From LMUY01 sp965276785 (GTDB lineage: Bacteria; Pseudomonadota; Alphaproteobacteria; Acetobacterales; Acetobacteraceae): 64,000 bases of DNA. A program made the position numbers and the translations under genes. Of the stretch, positions 10,429 through 19,565 are shown one piece after another. The notes under the pieces were generated by a model, which saw only the letters and a list, made by a program, of their open reading frames with translations, was not told the DNA's origin and did not search any database. The stretch is taken from NCBI GenBank assembly GCA_965276785.1, contig OZ255629.1:4464001-4528000 (forward strand), in the 5' to 3' direction. The first letter of the stretch is position 1. Each line of letters starts with the position of its first letter.

Positions 10429-10884
10429 ATGGATACGATGGAGATCGCCTTGGACCAGGCCCGGCAGGCCGCCACGCGTGGCGAAGTGCCGGTGGGCGCA
10501 GTGGTGGTTTCAGCGCGCGGAGACCTGCTGGCATCGGCCAGCAATATGGTGGAGACGGCAAACGACGCCAGCGCACATGCCGAGTTGATTGCGATGCGAT
10601 TGGCGGCGCAGCGGCTCGGATCGGCTCGGCTACCCGGCTGCACCCTGGTCGCTACACTCGAACCATGCCCGATGTGCGCGGCAGCGGCGGTGCATTTCCG
10701 GGTCGCCCGCGTGGTTTTCGGGGCTTACGACGCCAAAGGCGGCGGACTGGAGCATGGGCCCCGCGTGTTCGAGGCGCCGGGCTGCTTGCACCGTCCCGAA
10801 ATTGTGGGAGGGGTGCGGCAGACCGAAGCGGCAGAGTTGCTGCGAACGTTCTTTGCAGCACGCCGCCCCGTCAAGTCAACGTAA
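10429..10884 (+). CDS. tRNA-adenosine deaminase-type nucleoside deaminase (TadA-like)
   Basis: 151 residues with the zinc-dependent cytidine/deoxycytidylate deaminase fold. The HAE motif (AHAELIAMR, about residues 44-52) supplies one zinc ligand and the catalytic Glu, and PCPMC supplies two Cys ligands. The NDASAHAELIAMR and LEPCPMCAAA stretches match TadA, which converts A34 to inosine in tRNA-Arg. The location beside rluB/rsmD is the usual one for this gene in alphaproteobacteria, which supports the assignment. ATG at 10429 was taken; an in-frame ATG at 10438 is an alternative. The name tadA is avoided here because pilus genes in this window use it too. Confidence 0.88.
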   Translation: MDTMEIALDQARQAATRGEVPVGAVVVSARGDLLASASNMVETANDASAHAELIAMRLAAQRLGSARLPGCTLVATLEPCPMCAAAAVHFRVARVVFGAYDAKGGGLEHGPRVFEAPGCLHRPEIVGGVRQTEAAELLRTFFAARRPVKST

Positions 10885-10900
10885 CCGTCCGTTCGGACCG

Positions 10901-11062
10901 TCAGTAACCGCCGGCCAAAGCACTAAAGGTGCTGCCAGACTGAGCATTGGCATAGTCTGGGCCGATGCCGGTGGATTGTGAGCTACAGGCCGCGGCGAGA
11001 GCCAGCGTCAAAGCGAAAACAGCGGCCGACAACAAGCGCGACCGGATCATGGTTCTAGTCAT
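10901..11062 (-). CDS. Small putative lipoprotein (53 residues)
   Basis: A 53-residue frame from ATG 11062 with GAAG just upstream. The N-terminus is basic (MTRTMIRSR), then a hydrophobic stretch LLSAAVFALTLALAAAC with a Cys at residue 26 in a lipobox-like LAAAC, so a lipidated, exported protein is likely. The mature part is only 28 residues, rich in Ser, Gly and Ala, ending in LAGGY. No family was recognised. It is transcribed away from the dienelactone hydrolase region and convergent with the deaminase gene. Typical composition of the coding frame and the clean signal make a real gene more likely than chance. Confidence 0.6.
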   Translation of the reverse strand: MTRTMIRSRLLSAAVFALTLALAAACSSQSTGIGPDYANAQSGSTFSALAGGY

Positions 11063-11274
11063 CTTCTTAACCCCTTACGGCGAAGGCGGCGGTATGGGGG
11101 CCGGCGATCGCTCCCATTCCAGGTCGTGCGGGGACGCCCAGGTTATCAGTCATGATCCTAGGATTAGACTTATGTCTGCAGCGCATGAACATCGGCTCGA
11201 CACCCACGCTTGCATATCTGGCGCCGGGTAATACCATTGCCACTGCGGTCGTGACTTGGCCGGGTAATCGGGGC

Positions 11275-12129
11275 TCAGGCCACTCCGTACTGTTTGAGCC
11301 ACGCCTGCATGCGGGACCAGCCATCGGTGGCGGCGTCGGCAACGTAGCTCGGCCGGTAATCGGCGTGAAAGCCATGCCCGGCGTCCGGGTATTCGACGAT
11401 CTCGACAGTCCTGCCGGCCGCGCGCGCCTTGGACGCAGCCGCCTGCACGTCGGCGGGAGCAATGCCCGGATCTTTGGCGCCATAGAGGCCCAGCAAGGGG
11501 GCGTGCAACTCGGTTGCGACGTCGGCCGCGGTCTGCGGCTGAATCGTGGTGCGCTCGCCAGCGACCGGGCCGTAGAAAGCGACCGCGGCCTTGAGGCTCG
11601 GATTGTGGGCGTCATACAGCCAAACGGCGCGGCCGCCGCGGCAAAAGCCGATTACGCCAAGCCGGGCCGGGTCGCCGCCATGGGCGGACGCCCACTTCGC
11701 CGCCCCATCGAGGTCGGACATCACGGTGGCGTCGGGCGCCTTGCTGATCACGTCGCGGATGATCGTGCCGGCGTCGGTCATCTTCGACAGGTCGGCCTCG
11801 CGGGCGTAGAGTTCCGGCGCCACGGCCAAGTAGCCGAGCTTGGCCAGGCGGCGGCAAACGTCCGCGATATATTCATGGACGCCGAAGATTTCCTCGATCA
11901 CCAGGATGGTGGGGAACAGCCCGGCACCCTCCGGCTTGGCGGAGTAAGCGGGCAGCATGCCGTCGGCGACCGGGATTTGCACGTCTCCGGCCACCAGACC
12001 GGTGGCGGGGGTGTGGATCGCCTGCGCGAGGACCCGCTCGGTGGCGAGGGTGAAGCCTGCGATCAGGCTGGTCATGGCGAAGCCGCGGCGCGTCAACGGC
12101 GGAGCGATCAAGCCTTGCAGGCCGTCCAT
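11275..12129 (-). CDS. Dienelactone hydrolase family protein with Tat-type signal
   Basis: 284 residues from ATG at 12129. The N-terminus has a twin-arginine motif (LTRRGFAMTSLIAGFTLA), so export by the Tat pathway to the periplasm is likely. The alpha/beta hydrolase core has the Cys nucleophile in GFCRGGR, an Asp in GAKDPGI and the His in DAGHGFHADY, the triad of dienelactone hydrolases. These enzymes open lactone or ester rings, but the substrate is not evident here: no chlorocatechol genes are adjacent. The icd gene lies 23 bases upstream on the same strand, so readthrough from icd is possible. Confidence 0.88.
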   Translation of the reverse strand: MDGLQGLIAPPLTRRGFAMTSLIAGFTLATERVLAQAIHTPATGLVAGDVQIPVADGMLPAYSAKPEGAGLFPTILVIEEIFGVHEYIADVCRRLAKLGYLAVAPELYAREADLSKMTDAGTIIRDVISKAPDATVMSDLDGAAKWASAHGGDPARLGVIGFCRGGRAVWLYDAHNPSLKAAVAFYGPVAGERTTIQPQTAADVATELHAPLLGLYGAKDPGIAPADVQAAASKARAAGRTVEIVEYPDAGHGFHADYRPSYVADAATDGWSRMQAWLKQYGVA

Positions 12130-12152
12130 GCGAGCGGCTCCTTGCGGCGGGT

Positions 12153-13364
12153 TCACTGCATCGTGGCTTGCAGGGTCTCGTCCAGCTTGGACAGGAAATC
12201 CTGCGTGTTGAGGTGCGCCTGCTGGCGGCCGACGAGCAGCGCCAAGTCCTTGGTCATGAACCCGGCCTCCACGGTCTGCACGCAAACCCGCTCCAGCGTC
12301 TCGGCGAAGCTGGTCACGTCCGGCGTGTCGTCGAACCGGCCGCGATAGGCCAAACCGCGGGTCCAGGCGAAGATGGAGGCAATCGGATTGGTGCTGGTCT
12401 CACGCCCCTTCTGGTGCTCGCGATAGTGGCGGGTGACGGTGCCGTGAGCCGCCTCGCTTTCCACCGTCTGCCCATCCGGGCTCATCAGCACGCTCGTCAT
12501 TAATCCGAGGCTGCCGAAACCCTGGGCCACGATATCGCTCTGCACGTCGCCATCGTAGTTCTTGCAGGCCCAAACATAGCCGCCGTTCCACTTCAGCGCG
12601 GAGGCCACCATGTCGTCGATCAGCCGATGCTCGTAGGTGAGCTTGCGTTCGGCGAACTGGTCCTTGAATTCGCTGTCGAAGATGCGTTGGAAGATATCCT
12701 TGAATTCGCCGTCGTAGGCTTTGAGGATGGTGTTCTTGGTGGACAGATACACCGGGTAGTTGCGCGCCAGCCCGTAGTTGAAGGAGGCGCGGGCGAAGCC
12801 TTCGATTGAGGCGTTGGTGTTGTGCATGCCCATGGCGACGCCCGGGCCCTTGAAGTCGAACACGTCCATCTCGACCGGATCGCCGCCTGCCGGATGGTAG
12901 ACCAGGGTCACTTTGCCGGGCCCGGGGATTTTGGTCTCGGTGGCGCGGTAGATGTCGCCATAGGCGTGGCGGCCGATCACGATCGGCTCCGACCAGTGCG
13001 GCACCAGCCGGGGCACGTTGGAGCAGATGATCGGCTCGCGGAAGATGGTGCCGTCCAGGATGTTGCGGATGGTCCCATTCGGGCTGCGCCACATCTTCTT
13101 TAGCCTGAACTCGCTCACGCGCGCCTCGTCCGGCGTGATGGTAGCGCATTTAACGCCGACGCCGAACTGCTTGGTGGCCAGAGCCGCGTCGATGGTCACT
13201 TGGTCGTCGGTTTGATCGCGGTATTCGATGCCAAGGTCATAGTAGCGCAGGTCGATGTCGAGGTAGGGCAGGATCAGCTTGTCCTTGATGAAGCCCCAGA
13301 TGATCCGGGTCATCTCGTCCCCGTCCATCTCCACGACGGGGGTCTTCACCTTGATCTTCGCCAT
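12153..13364 (-). CDS. icd: NADP-dependent isocitrate dehydrogenase (type II, homodimeric)
   Basis: 403 residues beginning MAKIKVKTPVVEMDGDEMTRI, the standard start of the eukaryote-like (type II) NADP-IDH of alphaproteobacteria. The isocitrate-binding motif RSPNGTIRNILDG and the NYDGDVQSDIVAQGFGSLGLMTSVL dehydrogenase signature region are intact. It oxidatively decarboxylates isocitrate to 2-oxoglutarate with NADP in the TCA cycle. ATG at 13364 was chosen over the open sequence upstream, which has no conservation. The 244 bases between it and the divergent alcohol dehydrogenase gene show no other gene. Confidence 0.96.
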   Translation of the reverse strand: MAKIKVKTPVVEMDGDEMTRIIWGFIKDKLILPYLDIDLRYYDLGIEYRDQTDDQVTIDAALATKQFGVGVKCATITPDEARVSEFRLKKMWRSPNGTIRNILDGTIFREPIICSNVPRLVPHWSEPIVIGRHAYGDIYRATETKIPGPGKVTLVYHPAGGDPVEMDVFDFKGPGVAMGMHNTNASIEGFARASFNYGLARNYPVYLSTKNTILKAYDGEFKDIFQRIFDSEFKDQFAERKLTYEHRLIDDMVASALKWNGGYVWACKNYDGDVQSDIVAQGFGSLGLMTSVLMSPDGQTVESEAAHGTVTRHYREHQKGRETSTNPIASIFAWTRGLAYRGRFDDTPDVTSFAETLERVCVQTVEAGFMTKDLALLVGRQQAHLNTQDFLSKLDETLQATMQ

Positions 13365-13608
13365 TCGGGTCCTCGGATCGATGTCAACGTGCTGCGGAGC
13401 GCTGCAGCGGCGGGACCATCGCACCGGGCTGGGGTGCGGGCAAGCCGCCGCGGGCGGGTTGCCGGGGCACCCGCTTCAAGCTTGATCCTGTTTCCAAGCG
13501 GTAGTCTGGCGTCAGCCGAACCATAATTGACAGGCTGGACCCCCCCAACTAGATCGCTTTCAGCGGCCTTCGAGAGTGGATGTTCACCGCGGCCCCTGGG
13601 AGGCGTCA

Positions 13609-14721
13609 ATGATCCCGTTACTGCCCCTTCCGCGACTGCTCCTAGGCTCCGGCGCGCTCTCCGCCATCGTGGCCGAACTTACCTACGCCGGCACAGCACG
13701 GCCGCTGCTGATCAGCGATCGCGGCTTGGAACGCGCCGGCGCCGTCTCAGCCGTGTTGCAGTATCTCCCGACTGACACCCCGCGCTACTTGGACGTTCCG
13801 GAGAACCCGACCGCGGCCGGGGCGGACGCCGCCCTCGCCATCTATCGCGCGTCCGGCTGCGACGGCGTAGTTGCGCTTGGCGGCGGCTCGGTGATCGATA
13901 CGGCAAAGATCGTCGCCGCTCTCGCGGGCAGCGCCATGCCCGCCGCCGGCCTGATCGGTCGGCCCGAACTCATCGGCGATACCATGGCGCCGCTGGTCGC
14001 CATTCCGACCACGGTGGGCACCGGGAGCGAGAGTTCGCCCGTGTCGGCGATGCACCTGGTGGCAGGCGGCCCAGCGATCGGAACTCGCGACTCCCGCCTG
14101 GTGCCCCGGGTTGCGATCTGCGACCCGGAGCTCGCGCGTACGCTGCCGCCGCGCCTGATTGCCGCGACGGGGATCGATGCCCTGTCGCATTGCCTCGAAG
14201 GGTTCTTCGCCGAGCCGGTCAACGCGATCGTCGATGCGCTCGCGCTGGACGGCCTTGCGCGCGCCTTCACCGATTTGCGGATTGCGGTGGAACCCGGCGC
14301 GGATGGCGCGAGGCTATCCCTCATGGCGGCCGCGTTCGCAGGCGGTGCAGCGATCCACAAAGGCCTCGGCCCGGCCCATGCCATTGCGCTGGCTTGCGGC
14401 GACCAGCATGTCCACCACGGCATCCTGATCGCGGCGGCGTTGCCGCTAACGGCGGAGCTGGTCGCCCGGCACGTTCCCGCCAAGGCCACTCGGGCTGCCG
14501 CCGCGATGGGCCTTGAGGACGGTTCAGCCCTTGGTGACGCCTTGCGGGGCCTCGTCGGCGCCCTCGGGCTTCCCGCCAGCTACCACCAGGCGGGTTATCG
14601 GCCCGGGCCGCTCGATGCGCTGGTGGACAGCATCGCTCGCAGCCCGTTCAACCGGACCAGCCCGTACGTTCCCAGCCGAGAGGAGTATGAGAGCATCGTT
14701 CAATCCCTCGTTTCGGAGTAA
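13609..14721 (+). CDS. Iron-containing alcohol dehydrogenase / maleylacetate reductase-like
   Basis: 370 residues from ATG 13609, which has GGGAGG five bases upstream. The dinucleotide loop GGGSVIDTAK and the metal-binding residues in GIDALSHCLEGFF and LGPAHAIALACGDQHVHHG identify a group III metal-dependent alcohol dehydrogenase. TTVGTGSE is also typical. The substrate is not clear: these enzymes range from 1,3-propanediol and butanol dehydrogenases to maleylacetate reductases. A dienelactone hydrolase two genes away could supply maleylacetate, but it is on the other strand and carries a Tat signal, so that link is weak. The next gene is an MFS carrier on the same strand, 179 bases on. Confidence 0.87.
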   Translation: MIPLLPLPRLLLGSGALSAIVAELTYAGTARPLLISDRGLERAGAVSAVLQYLPTDTPRYLDVPENPTAAGADAALAIYRASGCDGVVALGGGSVIDTAKIVAALAGSAMPAAGLIGRPELIGDTMAPLVAIPTTVGTGSESSPVSAMHLVAGGPAIGTRDSRLVPRVAICDPELARTLPPRLIAATGIDALSHCLEGFFAEPVNAIVDALALDGLARAFTDLRIAVEPGADGARLSLMAAAFAGGAAIHKGLGPAHAIALACGDQHVHHGILIAAALPLTAELVARHVPAKATRAAAAMGLEDGSALGDALRGLVGALGLPASYHQAGYRPGPLDALVDSIARSPFNRTSPYVPSREEYESIVQSLVSE

Positions 14722-14900
14722 GCGCAGGCACCGGGCATTCCTCGGCCGTGACGATCGCGCAACCGCATCGTTCAAGGTTTCTGCGCATCTTGCCCGTTTG
14801 AGCGCAGGCGCGCATTCATTACTCTCGCGCTCAGGGCTTGCTGGCGCCTGGTAAAGCCGCAATGAAAAGCGGCGGCGGGGCGGAGGAAGGAACCAAAACC

Positions 14901-16130
14901 ATGACGTATGACGCGAGCTTGGCGCGAACCTCGGCAACCGATGACAGCTGGGGCGTGGTTGCCGCCTGCACGCTCGGTCTGGTCTTCTCAGTCGGCACGC
15001 TGCTGCTTTACACGTTTGGCGTGTTCGCACGGCCGCTGACGGCTGAATTCGGCTGGAGCCGTACGCAGCTCTCGGGAGCGTTGGCGCTCAGCCAGTATAC
15101 CCTCGCGCTATCCGCGCCGTTCTGGGGCGCTTTGATCGACCGTTTCGGCCCTCGCGCGGTGGTTGTACCCTCCACCGTGCTGATCTCCGCGCTGGTGGCG
15201 TCGCTTGCCTTGCTGACGCACAATCTGTGGCACTACTACCTCGTGTTCGGTCTGATTCCCGTCGTGGCCGGTGGCGCCACTCCCCTCGGCTACTCGGCCG
15301 TGCTCGTACGCAAATTCGAGCGTCGGCTGGGCCTGGCGCTCGGGCTTTGCCTCATGGGTGTCGGCATCGGTGCCGCCGTTTTGCCCTGGCTGGCGCAGAC
15401 GCTCACCGGTGAATTCGGCTGGCGCGAGGCCTATGCCGCCTTGGGCGGGCTGACGTTGCTGTTCACTTTGCCCGCTGGATTGATCGCCACGCGCGGCAAT
15501 CAAGCCGTCGGCCGGCCAAGCGCCGGCAAGAGTCGCGTGCCGGTGCGGCCCTATGTCATGACACGCGCATTCCTGCTCATGTGCGTAATTTTTCTACTGC
15601 TCGGGATCGTTTCCGTTGGAGCGCTGGTCAGCTTGGTCCCGATCATGATCAGCCGCGGCTTCAGTCCGGCTGAGGCGGCACAGATCACTGCGATTACCGG
15701 CCTTACGCTGATCGCCGGCCGTGGCGGCGTTGGCTGGCTGCTGGATCGGCTGCATCCGCCCTTGGTGGTATTCGGCATCGCGTTGCTGGCCATCGCCGCA
15801 TTCCTGCTGATCGCCTACGGCACGGGCACGGTCTGCGCCTTCGCCATTGCCGCCCTGCTGGGAATGACGGTGGGGGCAGAAGTGGACTTCACCGCATTCT
15901 TCGTGCGGCGCTATTTCGGCAATCCCGCGTTCGGCCGATTGTACGGGCTGGTGTTCGGCATCTACATCGTTGGATCCGGAACCGGCCCATTGCTGGCGAG
16001 CGCGAGCTTCGACCACTTCGGCAGCTACACGCCCGGTGCGCTCGGTTTTGCGGCGGCAGCGGCCGTCGCCGCCGCTCTCACTTTCGCGCTGCCGCCGCTG
16101 CCTGTCAGAGCTGGAGCGGTGCCCGCCTGA
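14901..16130 (+). CDS. MFS transporter, monocarboxylate/oxalate-formate antiporter type
   Basis: 409 residues from the ATG at 14901, preceded by GGAGGAAGGA. About twelve hydrophobic segments are visible, with a central loop around residue 190-210 rich in basic residues (GRPSAGKSRVPVRPY). The first segment carries VGTLLLYTFGVFARPL and the loop after segment 2 carries ALIDRFGPRAVV, the MFS A-motif region. The profile matches the monocarboxylate porter/OFA group, so a small organic acid is the likely substrate. It follows the alcohol dehydrogenase gene on the same strand and may take up a related substrate; that is inference. Confidence 0.85.
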   Translation: MTYDASLARTSATDDSWGVVAACTLGLVFSVGTLLLYTFGVFARPLTAEFGWSRTQLSGALALSQYTLALSAPFWGALIDRFGPRAVVVPSTVLISALVASLALLTHNLWHYYLVFGLIPVVAGGATPLGYSAVLVRKFERRLGLALGLCLMGVGIGAAVLPWLAQTLTGEFGWREAYAALGGLTLLFTLPAGLIATRGNQAVGRPSAGKSRVPVRPYVMTRAFLLMCVIFLLLGIVSVGALVSLVPIMISRGFSPAEAAQITAITGLTLIAGRGGVGWLLDRLHPPLVVFGIALLAIAAFLLIAYGTGTVCAFAIAALLGMTVGAEVDFTAFFVRRYFGNPAFGRLYGLVFGIYIVGSGTGPLLASASFDHFGSYTPGALGFAAAAAVAAALTFALPPLPVRAGAVPA

Positions 16131-16201
16131 GCCAGCATACGCGGTTACGCGTTGTTAACCTCCATGCTCGACACTGCGCCAGTCCGGCCGAGGTGCTGCT
16201 G

Positions 16202-18550
16202 TTGCGTTTCCTGCAAAACGTTTCGATCAGGCTGCGGCTCGTCCTATCTTGTGCGGTGATGCTGCTGCTGGTGGGTGGCCTCGTCTGGGTGGTGGTAACC
16301 AGCCTGGCGCGGCAGGATCGGCTTGCCGACCGCCATGACGCCGCGGTGCGGGCCAGAGCGGTCCTGAACGTGGCTGTTCTTGCCACTCAGCAAATGCAGT
16401 TGCAGGGTGACCGACTGCAGCTTCAGCAGAACCGCGAGGACGTTGCTGCGGCGCTGGCGCGTATCGGTCAGGAACAACAACGTGCTCACGATCTGATCTT
16501 GGGGTTGCTGGCGCACGCGGACTCGGAAGCGGCGCCGTGGCTGACGCAGGCGCTCACCGAACTCGATCGGTTTCAAGCAGCAGCGGTATCCGCGGCTTCC
16601 AAGAAGGAAGACATGATTGCGGTACGTGACGAGGGCTTCGGCACCGTTCAAGCCGGCTTTACCTTGCGTCTGCTCGACCTTGAACGCAGCCTGGAACAAA
16701 CCGACGCCCAGCCTGGTGAAAGCAGCTTGCCGGCAATGGATGGGCAGAGCGCGAACGAAGCGGCGCGCAGCTTGCGTCTCTATGAAGCCACTATGCAAGA
16801 GATGCAGGTTGACGCCCTCCGCTTCCTGGCCGCGGGAGATTCGTCGATGCCGGCCGCGGCACAACGCGCGGAGGTGACCGCGTCGACGCTGCTCAGCAAT
16901 CTATCGAGCATCGTGCCTGAGGGAGCGCCGCGGGAGAAGCTGGCTGCGTTGACAGACGCTGGGGGCGATTTGATCCGAGCGACCAATGCGCTGTTTGAAG
17001 CAGCTTCCGCCGCCGCTTCCGAGATTGCCTTCAATGTTGACCCGGCAAGTGACCGGCTCGCAGCAGCGATGCAGCAAAGCATCGATTTCTTCACATCCCG
17101 GGCCGATCAGGCCGGAACGGACGCAAGGCGTGATCGCCTGCGCGGCCGCCGCCAAACCCTTTCGCTCGGTGGGGCGCTCGTCGTGTTGCTCGTGCTTTCG
17201 AGCCTGCTCACCACGCGGGCGCTGGTTCGACCGCTTCGAGCGATGACTTTTGCCGTGCGCGCGATGGCGGATGGTGACACCGATTTCGTCGTGAACTTTG
17301 CCGTGAGGGGGGATGAGATCGGCCAAATGGCCGAAGCAGTAAGCCGGCTTCGTGAGGTCGTTCGTTACGCATTCTTGCAGGGCCAAATCATCGAGCAAGT
17401 TCCGATCGGTGTCATGACGGTCGGCACTGAGCCCAGTTTGCCAGTCACCTACGTCAATCCGGAGGCCTCTAAGCTCCTGTTACCAATCGGTAAGCACGAT
17501 CCTCTGCCGCTGGGCTGTCTCCAAAGTATGGCAGATCGCCTGTTTTCCGATCCGGCCGCGACGCTTAGCACCCTCAGCAACCCGGCGCGGCTCCCCTATA
17601 GCACCCGCGTCGTACTTGGCAGCGAAACGTTGGAGGTGACCGCAACCGCACTGACCGACCGGCTTGGCGCCTTCGCTGGATCGATGTTGATGTGGCAGCG
17701 GGTCACGGAGCAGGTGGAGCTTGCCGCACAGTTCGAGGCCTCGGTGGGCGGGATTGCAACGACGCTAAGCGGATCGGTTGAGGCCATGAGGCACACCGCC
17801 TTGGCGATGGACGCGACCGCTGCGAGCAATGGCGACAGCGCGAATGCGGCCGCTCACGCAATTGAGGCAGCCACTTGCAACGTGCGGGCGGTTGCGGCAA
17901 CCGCTGACCATCTCTCAATGTCCAGTCAAGCGATGAGCGGCCGGGTCAAGGAGGCTGCCGAGTCCGCCAGCCGGGTAGTGCGGGAAGCGGCACAAACCGA
18001 TCATTGCGTTACTGGTTTGAACGCGATGGCAGACCGCATTGGAGGTATTGTCTCCCTCATCGCTGGCATCGCAGCCCAAACGAAGTTGCTGGCGCTCAAC
18101 GCGACCATTGAGGCTGCCCGCGCGGGCGAGGCCGGCAAAGGGTTTGCGGTGGTGGCGCAAGAAGTGAAGGCGCTGGCCAGCCAAACGGTCAAGGCGACCG
18201 AGGCGATCTCGGCCCAGGTTGATTCGATGCAGCGTGAAACCGGCGCAGCAGTCTCGACATTGCGGTCGATAGGAGAAACCTTGAGCCACATCGACCAGGG
18301 TGCACAATTGATTGCCTCCGCCGTTGCCGAGCAAGGCAGTGCGATGCGCGAACTCGCTCAATCGGTGCAGCAAGCGGCGGCAGACACCGCCGTGGTCAGT
18401 TTGAACATCGCTGCCGTTACCCAGAGAGTTGGGCAGACGAGGGTGCAATCGCACGAGGTGTTGACGTCGGCTGAGGCGTCCCGTGGTCAGACCGCGAGGC
18501 TGAAGACGCAAGTCAATGACTTTCTTCTAGCCCTACGTGCGGTTTCTTAG
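16202..18550 (+). CDS. Methyl-accepting chemotaxis protein with HAMP and PAS-like region
   Basis: About 782 residues from TTG 16202, which has GAGG eight bases upstream; a GTG at 16193 is in frame but overlaps that site. One membrane segment lies near residues 15-35 and a second near 320-340, enclosing a long, mostly helical periplasmic domain of nearly 290 residues. A HAMP linker follows, then a PAS-like segment (VPIGVMTV...YVNPEASKLL). The cytoplasmic hairpin tip is intact (AAQTKLLALNATIEAARAGE AGKGFAVVAQEVK without the gap). No C-terminal CheR-docking pentapeptide is seen. The ligand is unknown, and no che genes are nearby. Confidence 0.9.
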   Translation: MRFLQNVSIRLRLVLSCAVMLLLVGGLVWVVVTSLARQDRLADRHDAAVRARAVLNVAVLATQQMQLQGDRLQLQQNREDVAAALARIGQEQQRAHDLILGLLAHADSEAAPWLTQALTELDRFQAAAVSAASKKEDMIAVRDEGFGTVQAGFTLRLLDLERSLEQTDAQPGESSLPAMDGQSANEAARSLRLYEATMQEMQVDALRFLAAGDSSMPAAAQRAEVTASTLLSNLSSIVPEGAPREKLAALTDAGGDLIRATNALFEAASAAASEIAFNVDPASDRLAAAMQQSIDFFTSRADQAGTDARRDRLRGRRQTLSLGGALVVLLVLSSLLTTRALVRPLRAMTFAVRAMADGDTDFVVNFAVRGDEIGQMAEAVSRLREVVRYAFLQGQIIEQVPIGVMTVGTEPSLPVTYVNPEASKLLLPIGKHDPLPLGCLQSMADRLFSDPAATLSTLSNPARLPYSTRVVLGSETLEVTATALTDRLGAFAGSMLMWQRVTEQVELAAQFEASVGGIATTLSGSVEAMRHTALAMDATAASNGDSANAAAHAIEAATCNVRAVAATADHLSMSSQAMSGRVKEAAESASRVVREAAQTDHCVTGLNAMADRIGGIVSLIAGIAAQTKLLALNATIEAARAGEAGKGFAVVAQEVKALASQTVKATEAISAQVDSMQRETGAAVSTLRSIGETLSHIDQGAQLIASAVAEQGSAMRELAQSVQQAAADTAVVSLNIAAVTQRVGQTRVQSHEVLTSAEASRGQTARLKTQVNDFLLALRAVS

Positions 18551-18698
18551 CTGCCTTCACCGGCTCATCGCTATGAACCTGTGGAATGTCTTCCCACTGT
18601 ATCAGCGTTCCTGCCGCGATCGTCCTGCTCAGGCCGAGGTCGCGTCAGACCAGGCCATAGCTGCAAACGTCGGACGGGTGGGGCGAGGACCTTGAGTG

Positions 18699-19565
18699 CT
18701 AAGCGGGCGATGCAATCCCGCCCTGCCTGACGTGTTTGGCGGCCTCGATCAACACTACTAAATGGCCGTCTGGATCCTGCACCAGTGCCGCGGTGCCACC
18801 GTCAGCCAATCCCGTCGCGCTCCGGGGCAGGGTTTGCACTTCGAAAACGGTCCGACTCGCTGCGATGTCCGCCGGATGAAGCGGGGGATGGGCGCGTCCT
18901 GCAGGATGATAGCCCAACAGCTCTAAGTGCGGCGTATCTTGCGTGGGTGTCAGGGCGGCCACGTCGACGTGCACGTTGTTCAGCCCGTCCAATGCGTCCT
19001 GCGCCAGGCCGGCGTTCACCTGTCGCGTTTGCAGGTTGAAGCCGAAGCGATCACTGTAGTAGGCGATGCTGCGGGCCACGTCAGCGACTGCGATGGCGGT
19101 GTGATCGATCCCGCCCGCACGCCGGTCGGCAAACTGGATTAGCTCGAGAGGGTGGCCGTCTGGGTCGCGGAACTTGAACGCCGTGGCTCCACCTGATTCT
19201 GGCGGCAGCAATTGTGGGCCGCCGTTGCTGATCGCCGCCGGGCCGAGGGCGCACAGTTGGGCATAGGCCGCGCCAATCTCCTGCGTGACGACAGCAAAAT
19301 GCTGAAAGACCAGGTCGGCCGCCGTGCATCCAGCCGGGTAAGGCGCGCCCGGCGGATTTAGGCGCTGCAGCCGCACCACCTGGCTGCCGCGATGTACCTC
19401 GATCTCCTCGCCCCGCTCCACGCCCAGCAATTTTGCAGCGGCTGGCTCCAGCGGGTGGGCGCATCCGGCGCTAAATCCCAGCGCCTCCACATAGAACCGC
19501 GCTGCACGGGCGAGGTCTGCGACGGTCAAGTCGATCCGAGCCAGCCGCGCCACCCGCAACGTCAT
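18699..19565 (-). CDS. Two-domain VOC (glyoxalase/bleomycin resistance) family protein
   Basis: 288 residues made of two vicinal-oxygen-chelate modules. The first is about residues 1-140 (RIDLTVADLARAARFYVEALGF ends with FRDPDGHPLELIQF), the second about 150-275 (IDHTAIAVADVARSIAYYSDRFGF to VQDPDGHLVVLIE). VOC proteins bind a divalent metal and act as dioxygenases, lyases or isomerases. It is the last gene of a tight minus-strand block; its ATG overlaps the TGA of the SMP-30 gene by 4 bases. Substrate and reaction are unknown, but the coupling to lactonase, cupin and GMC oxidoreductase genes suggests one shared pathway. Confidence 0.86.
   Translation of the reverse strand: MTLRVARLARIDLTVADLARAARFYVEALGFSAGCAHPLEPAAAKLLGVERGEEIEVHRGSQVVRLQRLNPPGAPYPAGCTAADLVFQHFAVVTQEIGAAYAQLCALGPAAISNGGPQLLPPESGGATAFKFRDPDGHPLELIQFADRRAGGIDHTAIAVADVARSIAYYSDRFGFNLQTRQVNAGLAQDALDGLNNVHVDVAALTPTQDTPHLELLGYHPAGRAHPPLHPADIAASRTVFEVQTLPRSATGLADGGTAALVQDPDGHLVVLIEAAKHVRQGGIASPA

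Noticed and set aside
11152..12348. 398-residue plus-strand frame over the dienelactone hydrolase
   Set aside because: Shadow of a gene with a complete catalytic triad and Tat signal.
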